26,907 bases of DNA from JAWPNA01 sp045402695 (GTDB taxonomy: Bacteria > Acidobacteriota > Polarisedimenticolia > JACPZX01 > DASXTC01): contig JAWPNA010000419.1 in the NCBI GenBank assembly GCA_045402695.1, positions 1 to 26,907 on the forward strand, in the 5' to 3' direction. The notes under the pieces are model-generated. The model was not told where the DNA came from. It did no database searches and saw only the letters and a program-made list of their open reading frames with translations. Below are positions 7,802 through 16,541 of the stretch, piece by piece. The first letter of the stretch is position 1. Each line of letters begins with the position of its first letter. A program made the position numbers and the translations under genes.

Positions 7802-9500
7802 CCGCGGGCTGACCCGCCTGCTGTCGCCGCACCGTCCCGTCCTCGCCCTCACCCTGCTGTCGCTGCTGCTGTACTTGCCCTCCGTCTGGCTGCGGGATGT
7901 CTGGAACCCGGACGAGCCGCGCTACGCCGAGGTGGCGCGCGAGATGGTCTCTCGCGGCGACTACATCCTGCCTCACCTCAACGGGGAGGTGTACGCCGAG
8001 AAGCCGCCGCTGTTCTTCTGGCTCGGGATCCTGGCGGGCGAGCTTCCCGGCGTGCCCGCCGGGGCAGGGACGCGGCTGGTGTCGGCGCTGGCGGCTTGGG
8101 GGACGCTGCTGCTCACGTTCTTCCTCGGCCGCCGGTATGCCGGCGCCGCGGCTGGATGGCTCGCCTGCCTGGTCCTGGCCACCTCCACGATGTTCGTGAT
8201 TCACGCTTCCTCGGGTGTGATCGACGCGACGCTCACGTTGATCGTAACCGCCGCCATCGCGGCCGGCCTGCGAGCGCGGGAGGAAGGCTCCTCGGTCCTC
8301 TGGGCGGCGTTCTATCTGCTGCTCGGTCTGGCGCTCATCACGAAGGGCCCGGTTGGATTTGCGATTCCCGCGGGAGTGCTGCTGCTCTGGGCGCTCCAGC
8401 ACGACGGGGTGCGCGGCGTGTGGGCGCGACATCCCGCCTGGGGGATCCCGCTGGCGCTCGCGGTGGCGGCGCTCTGGATCGTGCCGGCGATCGCGCGGGG
8501 CGGCGCGCAGTACGCGGAGATCATCCTCTTCAAGCAGAACCTCGGGCGCGCCTGGCAGTCGTGGCACCATAAAGAACCCTTGAACTACTTTTTGGGCGTA
8601 TTCCCGGCCTCCTTCGCCCCTTGGATCGTGATGTTGCCCGGTGCGCTGTACGGCGCCCTGAAGCACAGGCGCGCGCACCCAGGCGCCCGGCTCGCGCTCA
8701 CCTGGTTCATCTTCACCTTCGTCTTCTTCAGCCTCATCTCCGGGAAGAAGACCCGCTACCTGCTACCGCTGTTTCCCCCGGCGAGCCTGCTGGTGTCGCT
8801 GGAGCTGCGCGACATCGTGACCGGCGTGGCCGGAAGGCTGCGAGCCGTGCTGCCGTTGGCGCTGCTCGCGCCGGCGCTCGTGCTGGCGGGGCTCTTCATG
8901 GCGTCGCTCGGCCTGGGGGCGGGCGTGGCGATCCTACCCGTGGCCCCCGATCTCGCGCCGGACCAGAAGGAGGCCCTGCTGAGGCTGCTGAGGCCTCCTG
9001 GCAGCCTCGCGGTCATTCTGCCCGGGCTGGCCATCGTGGTCCTGGCATCGGGCGCCCTCTTCGTGCTGAGAAAGTCCCGCGGCCGCTGTCTCGCGTGGCT
9101 GGCCGCCGCCTGGCTCGCGCTGCTGGGATGGGCTGCCTGGATCGGCGTGCCGGCTTTCGACATCGTGAAGTCGGCGCGCCCTCTCGCCCGGGCGGTGATC
9201 GAACAGGTCGGCCCCGAGGGGGCCGTCGTCCTGTACCGCGAGCGGTATGCGGGGGTCTTCAACCTGCACATGCGCCGGGACCAGATCCCGGTCGTCAGCG
9301 GCATGGAGCGGATCGAGGAGTTCCTCACCCAGCACCCCGGCGGCGCCGTCATCGCTGGGTGGAGGGACACGCAGCGGCTCCAGTCGCGCCTGCCCGAGCT
9401 GCTGGCGTTCGACTGCCGCCGCATCGGAGACGACGCGGTGTGCGCGTCACGAACGAGCGCCGGGGGGACTGGCGCAAAGTCAACGTCGGAGCTAGATTGA
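7794..9500 (+). CDS. ArnT-like GT-C (GT83/PMT_2) lipid-linked sugar transferase
   Basis: A 568-residue polytopic membrane protein of the ArnT/PMT_2 group. The first periplasmic loop has the hallmark NPDEPRYAEVAREM, with catalytic-type Asp40-Glu41, followed by GDYILPHLNGEVYAEKPPLFFW. About a dozen hydrophobic helices follow, then a hydrophilic C-terminal domain of roughly 120 residues. ArnT moves 4-amino-4-deoxy-arabinose from undecaprenyl phosphate to lipid A at the periplasmic face; relatives use other polyprenyl-linked sugars. No arn biosynthesis genes are visible here, so the sugar is unknown. Its ATG overlaps the GT2 stop by eight bases, making it the last gene of the radical SAM-led unit. 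Confidence 0.88.
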   Translation: MSDRGLTRLLSPHRPVLALTLLSLLLYLPSVWLRDVWNPDEPRYAEVAREMVSRGDYILPHLNGEVYAEKPPLFFWLGILAGELPGVPAGAGTRLVSALAAWGTLLLTFFLGRRYAGAAAGWLACLVLATSTMFVIHASSGVIDATLTLIVTAAIAAGLRAREEGSSVLWAAFYLLLGLALITKGPVGFAIPAGVLLLWALQHDGVRGVWARHPAWGIPLALAVAALWIVPAIARGGAQYAEIILFKQNLGRAWQSWHHKEPLNYFLGVFPASFAPWIVMLPGALYGALKHRRAHPGARLALTWFIFTFVFFSLISGKKTRYLLPLFPPASLLVSLELRDIVTGVAGRLRAVLPLALLAPALVLAGLFMASLGLGAGVAILPVAPDLAPDQKEALLRLLRPPGSLAVILPGLAIVVLASGALFVLRKSRGRCLAWLAAAWLALLGWAAWIGVPAFDIVKSARPLARAVIEQVGPEGAVVLYRERYAGVFNLHMRRDQIPVVSGMERIEEFLTQHPGGAVIAGWRDTQRLQSRLPELLAFDCRRIGDDAVCASRTSAGGTGAKSTSELD

Positions 9501-9510
9501 TGGCTCCGCC

Positions 9511-9534
9511 GGTGGTGAGCGGTTTCTCACCTCC
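9511..9534 (+). terminator. Possible hairpin after the ArnT-like gene
   Basis: GGTGGTGAG (9511-9519) pairs with CTCACCTCC (9526-9534) around a six-base loop, giving six pairs, one T-T mismatch and two further pairs. It starts ten bases after the ArnT-like stop codon. There is no T-run after it, so it is not a classical Rho-independent terminator and may simply be an mRNA 3' structure. Confidence 0.3.
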
Positions 9535-9596
9535 GGATCGGGCGTGAGGCGGTTCTCAAGATCTGTCGTCATACCGCCCAACAACCCCGCCGCCCG

Positions 9597-11387
9597 ATGG
9601 GTTCAAGAGAGGGAGACCTCTTGTCCTCCATCGTGCCCCAGGCCTGCGGCGCTCCGGACACCCGCGGAGCGAGGCTCCAGCCCATCTCCCCCATCTCCGC
9701 GATGACGCCCGTCAGGGATCGCCGCCTCACCTGGCTGGCGATCGGGTGGATCGCGGCGCTCGCCGCCGTGTTCGCGGCCAGACTCTTCCTCCCGCAGTTT
9801 CTGCGAGTCGATCTGTACGCAGACGACGTTCGCCAGCACGTCTGGTGGACTCAGCGATTCGCGGATCCGGGTCTTTTCCCCGGCGATCCACTCGCCGCCT
9901 TCATGTCGCGGTCCCTGTTCGATCTGTATGGCTGGCAGGCGCTGTATCGGCTCCTGGTGCCTCTGCTCGACGCCCAGACGGTGGCCGAGCTTCTTCCGTT
10001 CGCGCTCACGGCGGTGGTGGTCGCTCTCGGCTTCTCGATCGGCCGGCGGGTCTCCGGAGGCCTTCTGGGCGGAGTCATCGCCGGCACGTTCCTCGTCCTG
10101 TCCGGATCACTTCGCCATCTGGAGGGCGGGCTGCCGCGGTCCTTCGCGCTTCCGGTGATCCTCTTCGGGACCTGGGCCCTGCTCGGACAGCGGCACGCTC
10201 TGTTCGGCGCGTCAATCCTCGCCGGCACCTTGTTCTACCCGCAGGCCGCGATCAACCTTGGGTCCCTCGGCGTGGCGGCGCTTGCCTTCAGGATCTGGAA
10301 AGAGCGCAGGCTGCCCGAAGCCTGGCCCGCCGCGATCGTGCTGGCGCTGGCCGGCGTCGCGGTAATGCTGTTGACGTACGCGACACCGCCACCTGCCGAC
10401 GTGGGCCCCAGGATCACCGCCGAAGAGGCGCGCGCGATGCCCGAGTACTGGCCTGGAGGGCGTTCGAAGTTCTTCGAGAAAGACCCTCTCAAGTTCTATT
10501 TCACGGGCCGGAACTCGGGGCTCGAGATCCGGCCCGCGGCGCTCGCCGGGTGGCTCGCGGCGATCGCGGTGGCCGCGTTCCTGATGGGCAACGTGCTTCC
10601 ATTCGAGGCCTGGGCGCTCGCCGCCGCGGCCCTCGTTGATTTCGTTCTGGCCCACGCCCTGATCTTCACGCTTCATTATCCGAGCCGGTACGTTCGTTAC
10701 GCCTTGCCCGTCTTCGCGATGATGTGGATCTCGGCGGTCCTCTCCAGGGTCATCCTCCGGCTCTGGTCGCGGGTCGGCGCGGCGCTGCGGCCTCTCGGCA
10801 ATCCCGCGGTATTGGCGGCTGCCTCCGCCCTGGTCATTCTGGTTCTATCGGGAAGGGCGGCCATCAAGATTTCGCGGGAGATCGGCAAGGTTTCTCCGCC
10901 GGGACGGGAGGCGGCCTTGGCCTTCCTCGAGACGCTGCCGAAAGACACCTTGATTGCCGCGCATCCCCGTGACGCCGACCGGATCCCGTTCCGCGCGCGG
11001 CGCAGCGTCCTGGCGTCGGTCGAGACATCGCTGCCCTACTACGCCGAGTACTACCGCAGGGCCAAGGAGCGCACCATGAGCGAGCTGCAGGCATGCTATG
11101 CCACGGATTTCGTTGATGCGGACAGACTCCACACTCTGTACGGTGCAGACGTCTTCCTGGTCAACCGGCGTCGCTACAAAGAGAGAGGCTGGCGTAGCTA
11201 CGCTCCCTTGGACAAGCCCGCAAGCGAATGGTTCGAACTGGGACGGCGTGGCGGGTTCGCCCTGCTCGATCCACCGCCGGATCGCATCCTGTTTCAGCGG
11301 GGCGATTACACGGTGATCCGTCTGGGCCCTCCACGCGGCCCGTTCCAGGTGACGTCGGCCGATTCGCCGGACGGCGAGCACGGATAG
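9597..11387 (+). CDS. Polytopic membrane protein, possible GT-C-type transferase
   Basis: A protein of up to 596 residues with about ten to twelve hydrophobic segments and a hydrophilic C-terminal domain. After the first helix comes a loop with FLRVDLYADDVRQHVWWTQRF and then PGLFPGDPLAAF. The acidic pair Asp-Asp at this place, just outside the first helix, is where GT-C transferases carry their catalytic acid, and the overall size fits. I do not recognise the exact family. The first 35 residues before Met36 (ATG at 9702) look unlike a signal and lack hydrophobicity, so 9702 is an equally good start. It lies 96 bases after the ArnT-like gene and ends 13 bases before the convergent GT4. A role in surface glycan assembly is inferred from context. 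Confidence 0.7.
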   Translation: MGSREGDLLSSIVPQACGAPDTRGARLQPISPISAMTPVRDRRLTWLAIGWIAALAAVFAARLFLPQFLRVDLYADDVRQHVWWTQRFADPGLFPGDPLAAFMSRSLFDLYGWQALYRLLVPLLDAQTVAELLPFALTAVVVALGFSIGRRVSGGLLGGVIAGTFLVLSGSLRHLEGGLPRSFALPVILFGTWALLGQRHALFGASILAGTLFYPQAAINLGSLGVAALAFRIWKERRLPEAWPAAIVLALAGVAVMLLTYATPPPADVGPRITAEEARAMPEYWPGGRSKFFEKDPLKFYFTGRNSGLEIRPAALAGWLAAIAVAAFLMGNVLPFEAWALAAAALVDFVLAHALIFTLHYPSRYVRYALPVFAMMWISAVLSRVILRLWSRVGAALRPLGNPAVLAAASALVILVLSGRAAIKISREIGKVSPPGREAALAFLETLPKDTLIAAHPRDADRIPFRARRSVLASVETSLPYYAEYYRRAKERTMSELQACYATDFVDADRLHTLYGADVFLVNRRRYKERGWRSYAPLDKPASEWFELGRRGGFALLDPPPDRILFQRGDYTVIRLGPPRGPFQVTSADSPDGEHG

Positions 11388-11400
11388 ACGGTTGCGCCGG

Positions 11401-12513
11401 TCACCTCACGAAGACAGGCGGATCCAGCAGACGGACGTAGAGGGCCGCGGTGTCGGTGACCATCCGCTCCACCCCGAACCGTTCGTGCACGAGGCGGTGA
11501 CCTGCCTCTCCCAGCCGGGCGGAGAGGACTGGATCGCGTAAGACGCGGATCAGCGCCGCAGCAAGCCCGTCCGGATCGCGCGGCGGCGCCAGCAGCCCCG
11601 TCGCCTCGTGCCGCACGATCTCGGGAAGTCCTCCCGCCCGCGTCGCCACGACGGGAAGCTTCATGGCGAACGCCTCCAACACTGAGTTGCACAGCCCCTC
11701 GAAATAGGACGGCATGCAGAACAGGTCGAAGGCCGTCAGCACGCGAGGGATGTCGCGCCTGGCGCCTGTCAGGACGACCCGGCCGGCGACACCCGTCTCG
11801 GTGGCGCATCGCTTCAGAGTGTCGTGCTGGTCGCCGCCTCCCACGATCACGAGCCACGCGCCCGGAAGCGCGGCGAGCACGCCGGGCATCGCGGCCACGA
11901 GGTCCTTCTGCCCCTTGTGCCAGGCCAGTGCGGCGACGTTGCCGATGACCGGCGCCTCGGGTGGGATGCCCAGCTCGGCGCGCACGGATGCGCGGTGGTC
12001 CCCCACGTCGGTGAAACGCGTCAGTTCGATGCTGCTGTTGATCACGGTCACGCGCTCGGGCCCGACACCGGCGCCGATCAACAGATCGCGGATCACGTCG
12101 GCCACGGCGATGTAGGCGTCCACGCAGCGGTGTCGGTACTTCCAGCGATTGAAGAGGTTGCTCGCGATGGGGAAGTCGAGCCTCCGGCTCACCACGAGCT
12201 TCGCCGGCGCGCCCATCAGACGCGCCAGCAGCCCGATGGAGTGGGCGCGCGCGGTCTGCGCGTGCAGGATGTCGAAGGGCCTTCTCCTCAGAAGCCGCGC
12301 CAGACGAAACGCCGCCGCCAGATCGGCGTCGCCGCGCATCCTCAGCTCGACGACCGGAAACGCCTCTTCGCGGCACCGCTGGGCCAGAGCGCTTGCCGGA
12401 AGCGTGACGGCCTCCACCTCGTGGCCCAGACCGCGCAGGCCCCGCATCAGATTGAAGGTCTGGCTCTCGCCTCCGCGCCAGGTGCGCTCGGTGTTGACGT
12501 GGACGATGCGCAC
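11401..12513 (-). CDS. GT4 glycosyltransferase
   Basis: A 370-residue GT-B enzyme of family 4. The N-terminal domain begins MRIVHVNTERTWRGGESQTF with the Gly-Gly-x(4) loop typical of the family, then FDILHAQTARAHSIGLLA. The donor-binding domain has VIGNVAALAWHKGQKDLV, VIVGGGDQ, and the E-x7-E motif in SYFEGLCNSVLEAFAMKLPVV, followed by GGLPEIVRHEATGLL. It probably extends a lipopolysaccharide or polysaccharide chain with an unknown nucleotide sugar. The start is GTG; GAGG, overlapping the stop of the upstream sulfatase, lies about 13 bases before it. It is the last gene of the minus-strand cluster that begins with the TSP3 protein. Confidence 0.9.
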   Translation of the reverse strand: MRIVHVNTERTWRGGESQTFNLMRGLRGLGHEVEAVTLPASALAQRCREEAFPVVELRMRGDADLAAAFRLARLLRRRPFDILHAQTARAHSIGLLARLMGAPAKLVVSRRLDFPIASNLFNRWKYRHRCVDAYIAVADVIRDLLIGAGVGPERVTVINSSIELTRFTDVGDHRASVRAELGIPPEAPVIGNVAALAWHKGQKDLVAAMPGVLAALPGAWLVIVGGGDQHDTLKRCATETGVAGRVVLTGARRDIPRVLTAFDLFCMPSYFEGLCNSVLEAFAMKLPVVATRAGGLPEIVRHEATGLLAPPRDPDGLAAALIRVLRDPVLSARLGEAGHRLVHERFGVERMVTDTAALYVRLLDPPVFVR

Positions 12514-12526
12514 GCCTGTTGAAACC

Positions 12527-13924
12527 TCAGTCCACGTAGCCGAGGGAGCGGAGCCGTTGCTCGGTCTCTGGATCGAGCGGCGCGCTGTCCTCCGGCCGGA
12601 TCTTCTCGTACAGGATCCGGTTGCGCTCCATCCAGGCCGCCACGCGCGCGCGCAAGGAAGAGACCACCTCGGGATTGCGTTCCTCGAGGGGAATCGTCTC
12701 GCCTGGATCGGCCTCGATGTCGAACAGCATCGTGCGGCCGGCGGTGGAGTCGTGGATCAGCTTCCAGCGTCCGTCGATGACTGTATTCCAGAAGTCGGTG
12801 TCGGCCGGGGTTCTCCGCTGGCTGAAGACGGGCTCGTCGTCACCCGGGGCGCTGTCGCCGCCCGGGCCGCTCTGTCCGTCCAGAATCGGCCGCAGGCTCT
12901 TTCCCTGGAGTCCCGGCGGCTCGGGCAGGCCCGCGATCTGGAGCAGCGTCGGCATGATGTCGATCAGCTCGACGTGGGCCGGCGGCCTTCTCCCCCGCGC
13001 CGCGGGCGGCAGGCCGCTGCCTCCCACGATCAAGGGCACGCGTACCAACTCTTCATAGAGGGATTGGCCATGCGTGATGCCGCCGTGCTCGAGGAACTCT
13101 TCCCCATGATCGGCCGTCACGAACACCAGCAGGTTTTCGTAGCCTCGTGCTTCGATGGCGTCGATCAGCTCGCCGACGTACTGGTCGGTATACAGGATCT
13201 CCCCGTCGTACAGATCCTCGAGCTGCCGGATGTCCTGAGGTGTCAGGCCCAGGCGCCCCTCGCGAAAGGCGGCCTTGGCCGGGCCGTCGATCTGCACGCG
13301 CGCGCTGGTGGAGCCGAACAGCGCGTAGCCGGGACGCGGTTCGTACGGGTAGTGCGGGTCGTTGTAATGCAGGTACATGAAGAAGCGATCGGGGTCCGTC
13401 CCGCGAAGCCATTCCAGCGCGCGGTGGTTGACCTTTTCCGCCCTGCGCGCGTGCATGTCGTAAGCATCGAACCCCTGATCGAAACCGAACTGCGGCTGCA
13501 GGTGGATCTTCATCCCGAACCCGGCGGTGGCGAAGCCGCCCGACTTCAACGCCTCGGCCAGCGTCAGGAACTTCGGGTTGAGCACGTCGGTGCGCTCCTG
13601 CCCGTTGATCACCTGCTTGCTGTACACCACGCGATGCACCGACATGTAGGTTGATGTGAACAGCGAGGCTACCGAGGGTTTCGTCCAGGGCGCCTGCGCG
13701 AAGGCGTTCTCGAAGACGAGCCCCTCGCGCGCAAGTTGGTCGATGCGCGGGGTGGTGGGGCGCGGGTAGCCGTAGGCGGGCAGGTGGTCGGCGCGCATCG
13801 AGTCCACGACGATCACCAGGAAGCTGGTCTGAGGCTTGGCCCGCTCGGGGCGCAGCCACACGAACGCGCCAGCGGCAGCGGCGCACGCGGCGACGGCGAG
13901 AAGCGCGCGCAGTGTCGATCTCAC
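12527..13924 (-). CDS. Sulfatase-fold hydrolase/transferase with threonine nucleophile
   Basis: A 465-residue protein of the alkaline-phosphatase superfamily, with an N-terminal signal or anchor helix (residues 5-24). Metal-binding blocks are visible: VIVVDSMRADHL (Asp41), LHYNDPHYPY (Asp189-His191), and FVTADHGEEFLEHGGITHG (Asp272, His273, His280, His285). The nucleophile region reads APWTKPSVASLFTS. The formylglycine Cys/Ser-x-Pro-x-Arg of true sulfatases is replaced by Thr81-Lys-Pro-Ser-Val, lacking both the Cys and the Arg. A Thr nucleophile is known in phosphoethanolamine transferases and lipoteichoic acid synthase, so this may be a phospho-group transferase rather than a sulfatase. It ends in the LRSLGYVD tail common in this subgroup. 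The GTG start has no clear ribosome-binding site. Confidence 0.85.
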   Translation of the reverse strand: MRSTLRALLAVAACAAAAGAFVWLRPERAKPQTSFLVIVVDSMRADHLPAYGYPRPTTPRIDQLAREGLVFENAFAQAPWTKPSVASLFTSTYMSVHRVVYSKQVINGQERTDVLNPKFLTLAEALKSGGFATAGFGMKIHLQPQFGFDQGFDAYDMHARRAEKVNHRALEWLRGTDPDRFFMYLHYNDPHYPYEPRPGYALFGSTSARVQIDGPAKAAFREGRLGLTPQDIRQLEDLYDGEILYTDQYVGELIDAIEARGYENLLVFVTADHGEEFLEHGGITHGQSLYEELVRVPLIVGGSGLPPAARGRRPPAHVELIDIMPTLLQIAGLPEPPGLQGKSLRPILDGQSGPGGDSAPGDDEPVFSQRRTPADTDFWNTVIDGRWKLIHDSTAGRTMLFDIEADPGETIPLEERNPEVVSSLRARVAAWMERNRILYEKIRPEDSAPLDPETEQRLRSLGYVD

Positions 13925-13951
13925 GGAGGTGATTCTAGCACCCGCTCACGG

Positions 13952-16516
13952 CTACGGGCCGATGTATCCGAGGGATCGCAGCTTCTCGATCGCCTCGGGA
14001 TCGAGGCTCTCCTGCTGCTCGCGAAGGATCGCCTTCTGGGCGGCGACTGTCAGGGAATCGCCCGAGATCGCGTCGTGGATCGCCATCCACAGGCCGGCCT
14101 GGGCCGCGGAGGTGCGGGAGAAAGGATGGATCTCGCCGGGATCTGAGGCGAGATCGTACACTTCGAGGCGGCCGTCGTCGGGATCCGTGAATCTCGCCAT
14201 CGCCTTCCAGGTCCCTTGCAGCGCCATGATCTCACCCGGCTTCCAGCCCGAGAAGATGGGATCCCCCCGCGCCACCCGCGCGTCCAGTGTCATCCCGTCC
14301 ATGGGCAGGCCCGGCTCGATCCCGAGCAGCGCCAAAATGGTCGGCGCCACGTCCACGAGACTGACAGGCTCCGCGATTCTAGCCGAGCGCGGTGACCGGA
14401 GATCCTTGATGATCAGCGGCACGTGGATCTCCTCCACGTGCACCGACCGGCCGTGCTGGAAGTACTTCCCGTGCTCGCCGAACGCTTCACCGTGATCGGC
14501 GACGAAGATCAGGATCGTGCCGCCGGGAGCAGGCATGCCCTCGATGCGATCGATGAGCTTCGTGAGATAGGCGTCCGTCTGGAGGATCTCGTCGTCGTAG
14601 CTGTCCACGTAATCGTCGTAGTCGAGCGACCCGAGCCACTGGTAGTCCTGGATCATCTCCCGCGAGAGAGTCGGGCCGCCTTCCCCGCGGAACGTGCCCT
14701 TGAACTCCGGAAGCGGCGTGTACGGCCCGTGCGGATCGATGGCGTGCACCCACAGGAACCAGGGAGGTCCGCCGGCCTGTCGGCGCGAGAGCCACGACTC
14801 CACCGCCCCGTAGAGCGCAGGCGCCAGACGGATCGGCCGGTCGTCCCGGTTGATTTCCATCGCGTCGAGCGTCTCGTCGTACAGATCGAACCCGAGGTCG
14901 AGCCGGCAGTTATCGGACGTCAGCACGAAGCTGGAGACGAAGGCTGCGCTTTCGTAGCCGGCTTCCTTGAGGATCCGCGCCAGGGTCCAGTTGCCCGGGT
15001 TGATCTGCTCGTGATTGGTCCTCAGGCCGTGCGAGGCCGGCAGCCTGCCCGTATGAAGGCTGGCGAAGCTGGGAGCGGTTTCCGACGCCGTGGACATCGC
15101 CGTCTCGTACACCAGCGCCCCTCTCGACCAGCGATCGATCCCCGGTGACGTGGGGCGGCCATAGCCGTACAACCCGAGGTGGTCCGCCCGCAGCGTATCC
15201 ACCGAGACAATGGCGATGTTGGGCCGCGCCCCACCCTCACGCACGTGGAGCTGCATCTTTTCATAGACGGCCCAGCGGACGCTGCCTCCCTCTCCCGTGG
15301 CCGTCCCATATCGGGCAAAGTAACGCCGGCCCAGGCGGGCCTGGAGGGCTTCCGCCTCCCGCCGTGTCGCGCGCGCGCGCACCCGTTCGAGGATCGCCGG
15401 CGTGTCGGTGGAGGCGCTCTCAACAACGCGCAGCCCAAGCGGGCGCGCGGCATGGAAGACCGCGCCGTTGCTCAGGCCGGGGCCGGCCAGTAGCTCGGTG
15501 ACACCAGGATGCGCAGTCTGCATGGCGATTGCCGCCTCCCGCAGGGGGACGACGGGGATGGGTGCCCGCGCGGCGATGAGCCATGAGGTGAGCGAGAAAA
15601 GAACGCCGAGCCACGCCGTCAGGCTCCCCCCCGCCCCCAACGACCTCCCCGAAGCGCCGCGCGCGATCCCCAGCGCGGGCACCACGAGCACGCCGGCGAG
15701 AGGCGCGACGCTCATCCCGCGCAGTGAGGGCACCGCGAGCCAGGCGACGCAGGACAGGAGGATTCCCGCTGCAGTTGCTTGCGCCGAGGTCTCCGACGCA
15801 CCCCTGTCACGAGCCTGGAATTCGCTTGCGACCAGAAGCGCCGCGCCCAGGATCAACGCGAGTGCCTGGAGCCAGTACGCCGATGGCTTGGCCCCTTCGG
15901 GGATCCAGGGCAGGGGGAGCCGGGCTATGCTGAGAGCCAGGATCGCGGCGGCGCTCGCCCCTACGATCAGCACACGGGCGCGGGAGGCGCGGGGTTGAGA
16001 CAGAGCGAGGAGCCCGCAAAGCGCTCCGGCCGGCACAACCGTTGCGCCCGGGTCGAGCACGAATGCGGCGGCCGCGAGCAGGGCGATGGCGATTGCACGC
16101 GGCCGTGTGCCGCGCGCGCCGAGGAGCAGGCAGGCGGCGGCGAGCAGGGCCGCGAGGCTATAGGTGCCGAGACGGGCCACCGCCGGCCCGAGTCCCGGAA
16201 GCGCCAGGAGAACGATCGACCCCGCGAGGATCCCGCGCGGCGATCGCGGCCGGGGCAGCGATAGGATCGCCACAGGGACGGTCAGGGCGGCCGCAATGAG
16301 GAACGGCGCACGCATCAGCCCATCGCCGGCGACCGATGCGAGCCAGGAATCGGTCAAGCCCGCCAGCAAGCCGTGGCCGGCCACCAGCCATCGCAGCTCG
16401 GGATCCATCAGTGGCCGTCCGAACGTTTTGAAGCCGTACGAGAGGCAGGCGGCGGCAAACAGCGCGGTGGCGAGAATTGGCCAGTGCGGCCTCTCGAGTG
16501 CTTCGGAGCGGGACAT
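13952..16516 (-). CDS. Membrane-anchored sulfatase-fold protein with Thr nucleophile and large transmembrane N-terminus
   Basis: An 854-residue two-part protein. Residues 1 to about 320 hold roughly nine to ten hydrophobic helices. A linker (about 325-430) follows, and then a sulfatase/phosphoethanolamine-transferase-fold domain begins at ARPNIAIVSVDTLRADHLG (Asp440). The nucleophile block is STASETAPSFASLHTG with Thr480 in place of the formylglycine Cys. Further metal ligands are IDPHGPY (Asp594, His596) and VADHGEAFGEHG with Asp674, His675 and His682. It ends LRSLGYIGP like its neighbour. Five-helix N-termini are usual in EptA-type transferases; this one is longer and the domain is of a different type. 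ATG at 16516 with AGAGG six bases upstream is preferred to the TTG just before it. It lies 25 bases after the TSP3 gene and 27 before the next sulfatase. Confidence 0.85.
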   Translation of the reverse strand: MSRSEALERPHWPILATALFAAACLSYGFKTFGRPLMDPELRWLVAGHGLLAGLTDSWLASVAGDGLMRAPFLIAAALTVPVAILSLPRPRSPRGILAGSIVLLALPGLGPAVARLGTYSLAALLAAACLLLGARGTRPRAIAIALLAAAAFVLDPGATVVPAGALCGLLALSQPRASRARVLIVGASAAAILALSIARLPLPWIPEGAKPSAYWLQALALILGAALLVASEFQARDRGASETSAQATAAGILLSCVAWLAVPSLRGMSVAPLAGVLVVPALGIARGASGRSLGAGGSLTAWLGVLFSLTSWLIAARAPIPVVPLREAAIAMQTAHPGVTELLAGPGLSNGAVFHAARPLGLRVVESASTDTPAILERVRARATRREAEALQARLGRRYFARYGTATGEGGSVRWAVYEKMQLHVREGGARPNIAIVSVDTLRADHLGLYGYGRPTSPGIDRWSRGALVYETAMSTASETAPSFASLHTGRLPASHGLRTNHEQINPGNWTLARILKEAGYESAAFVSSFVLTSDNCRLDLGFDLYDETLDAMEINRDDRPIRLAPALYGAVESWLSRRQAGGPPWFLWVHAIDPHGPYTPLPEFKGTFRGEGGPTLSREMIQDYQWLGSLDYDDYVDSYDDEILQTDAYLTKLIDRIEGMPAPGGTILIFVADHGEAFGEHGKYFQHGRSVHVEEIHVPLIIKDLRSPRSARIAEPVSLVDVAPTILALLGIEPGLPMDGMTLDARVARGDPIFSGWKPGEIMALQGTWKAMARFTDPDDGRLEVYDLASDPGEIHPFSRTSAAQAGLWMAIHDAISGDSLTVAAQKAILREQQESLDPEAIEKLRSLGYIGP

Positions 16517-16541
16517 CAACCACCTCTTGTTCGGTCGGGCG

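Noticed and set aside
13925..13934. Perfect Shine-Dalgarno-like GGAGGTGATT on the plus strand between the two sulfatase genes
   Set aside because: No start codon or coding frame follows at a suitable distance; the neighbouring genes are on the other strand. Treated as chance.
12527..16516. Annotation of the two enzymes as formylglycine-dependent arylsulfatases
   Set aside because: The Cys/Ser-x-Pro-x-Arg activation motif is absent in both; Thr occupies the nucleophile position and the Arg is missing.
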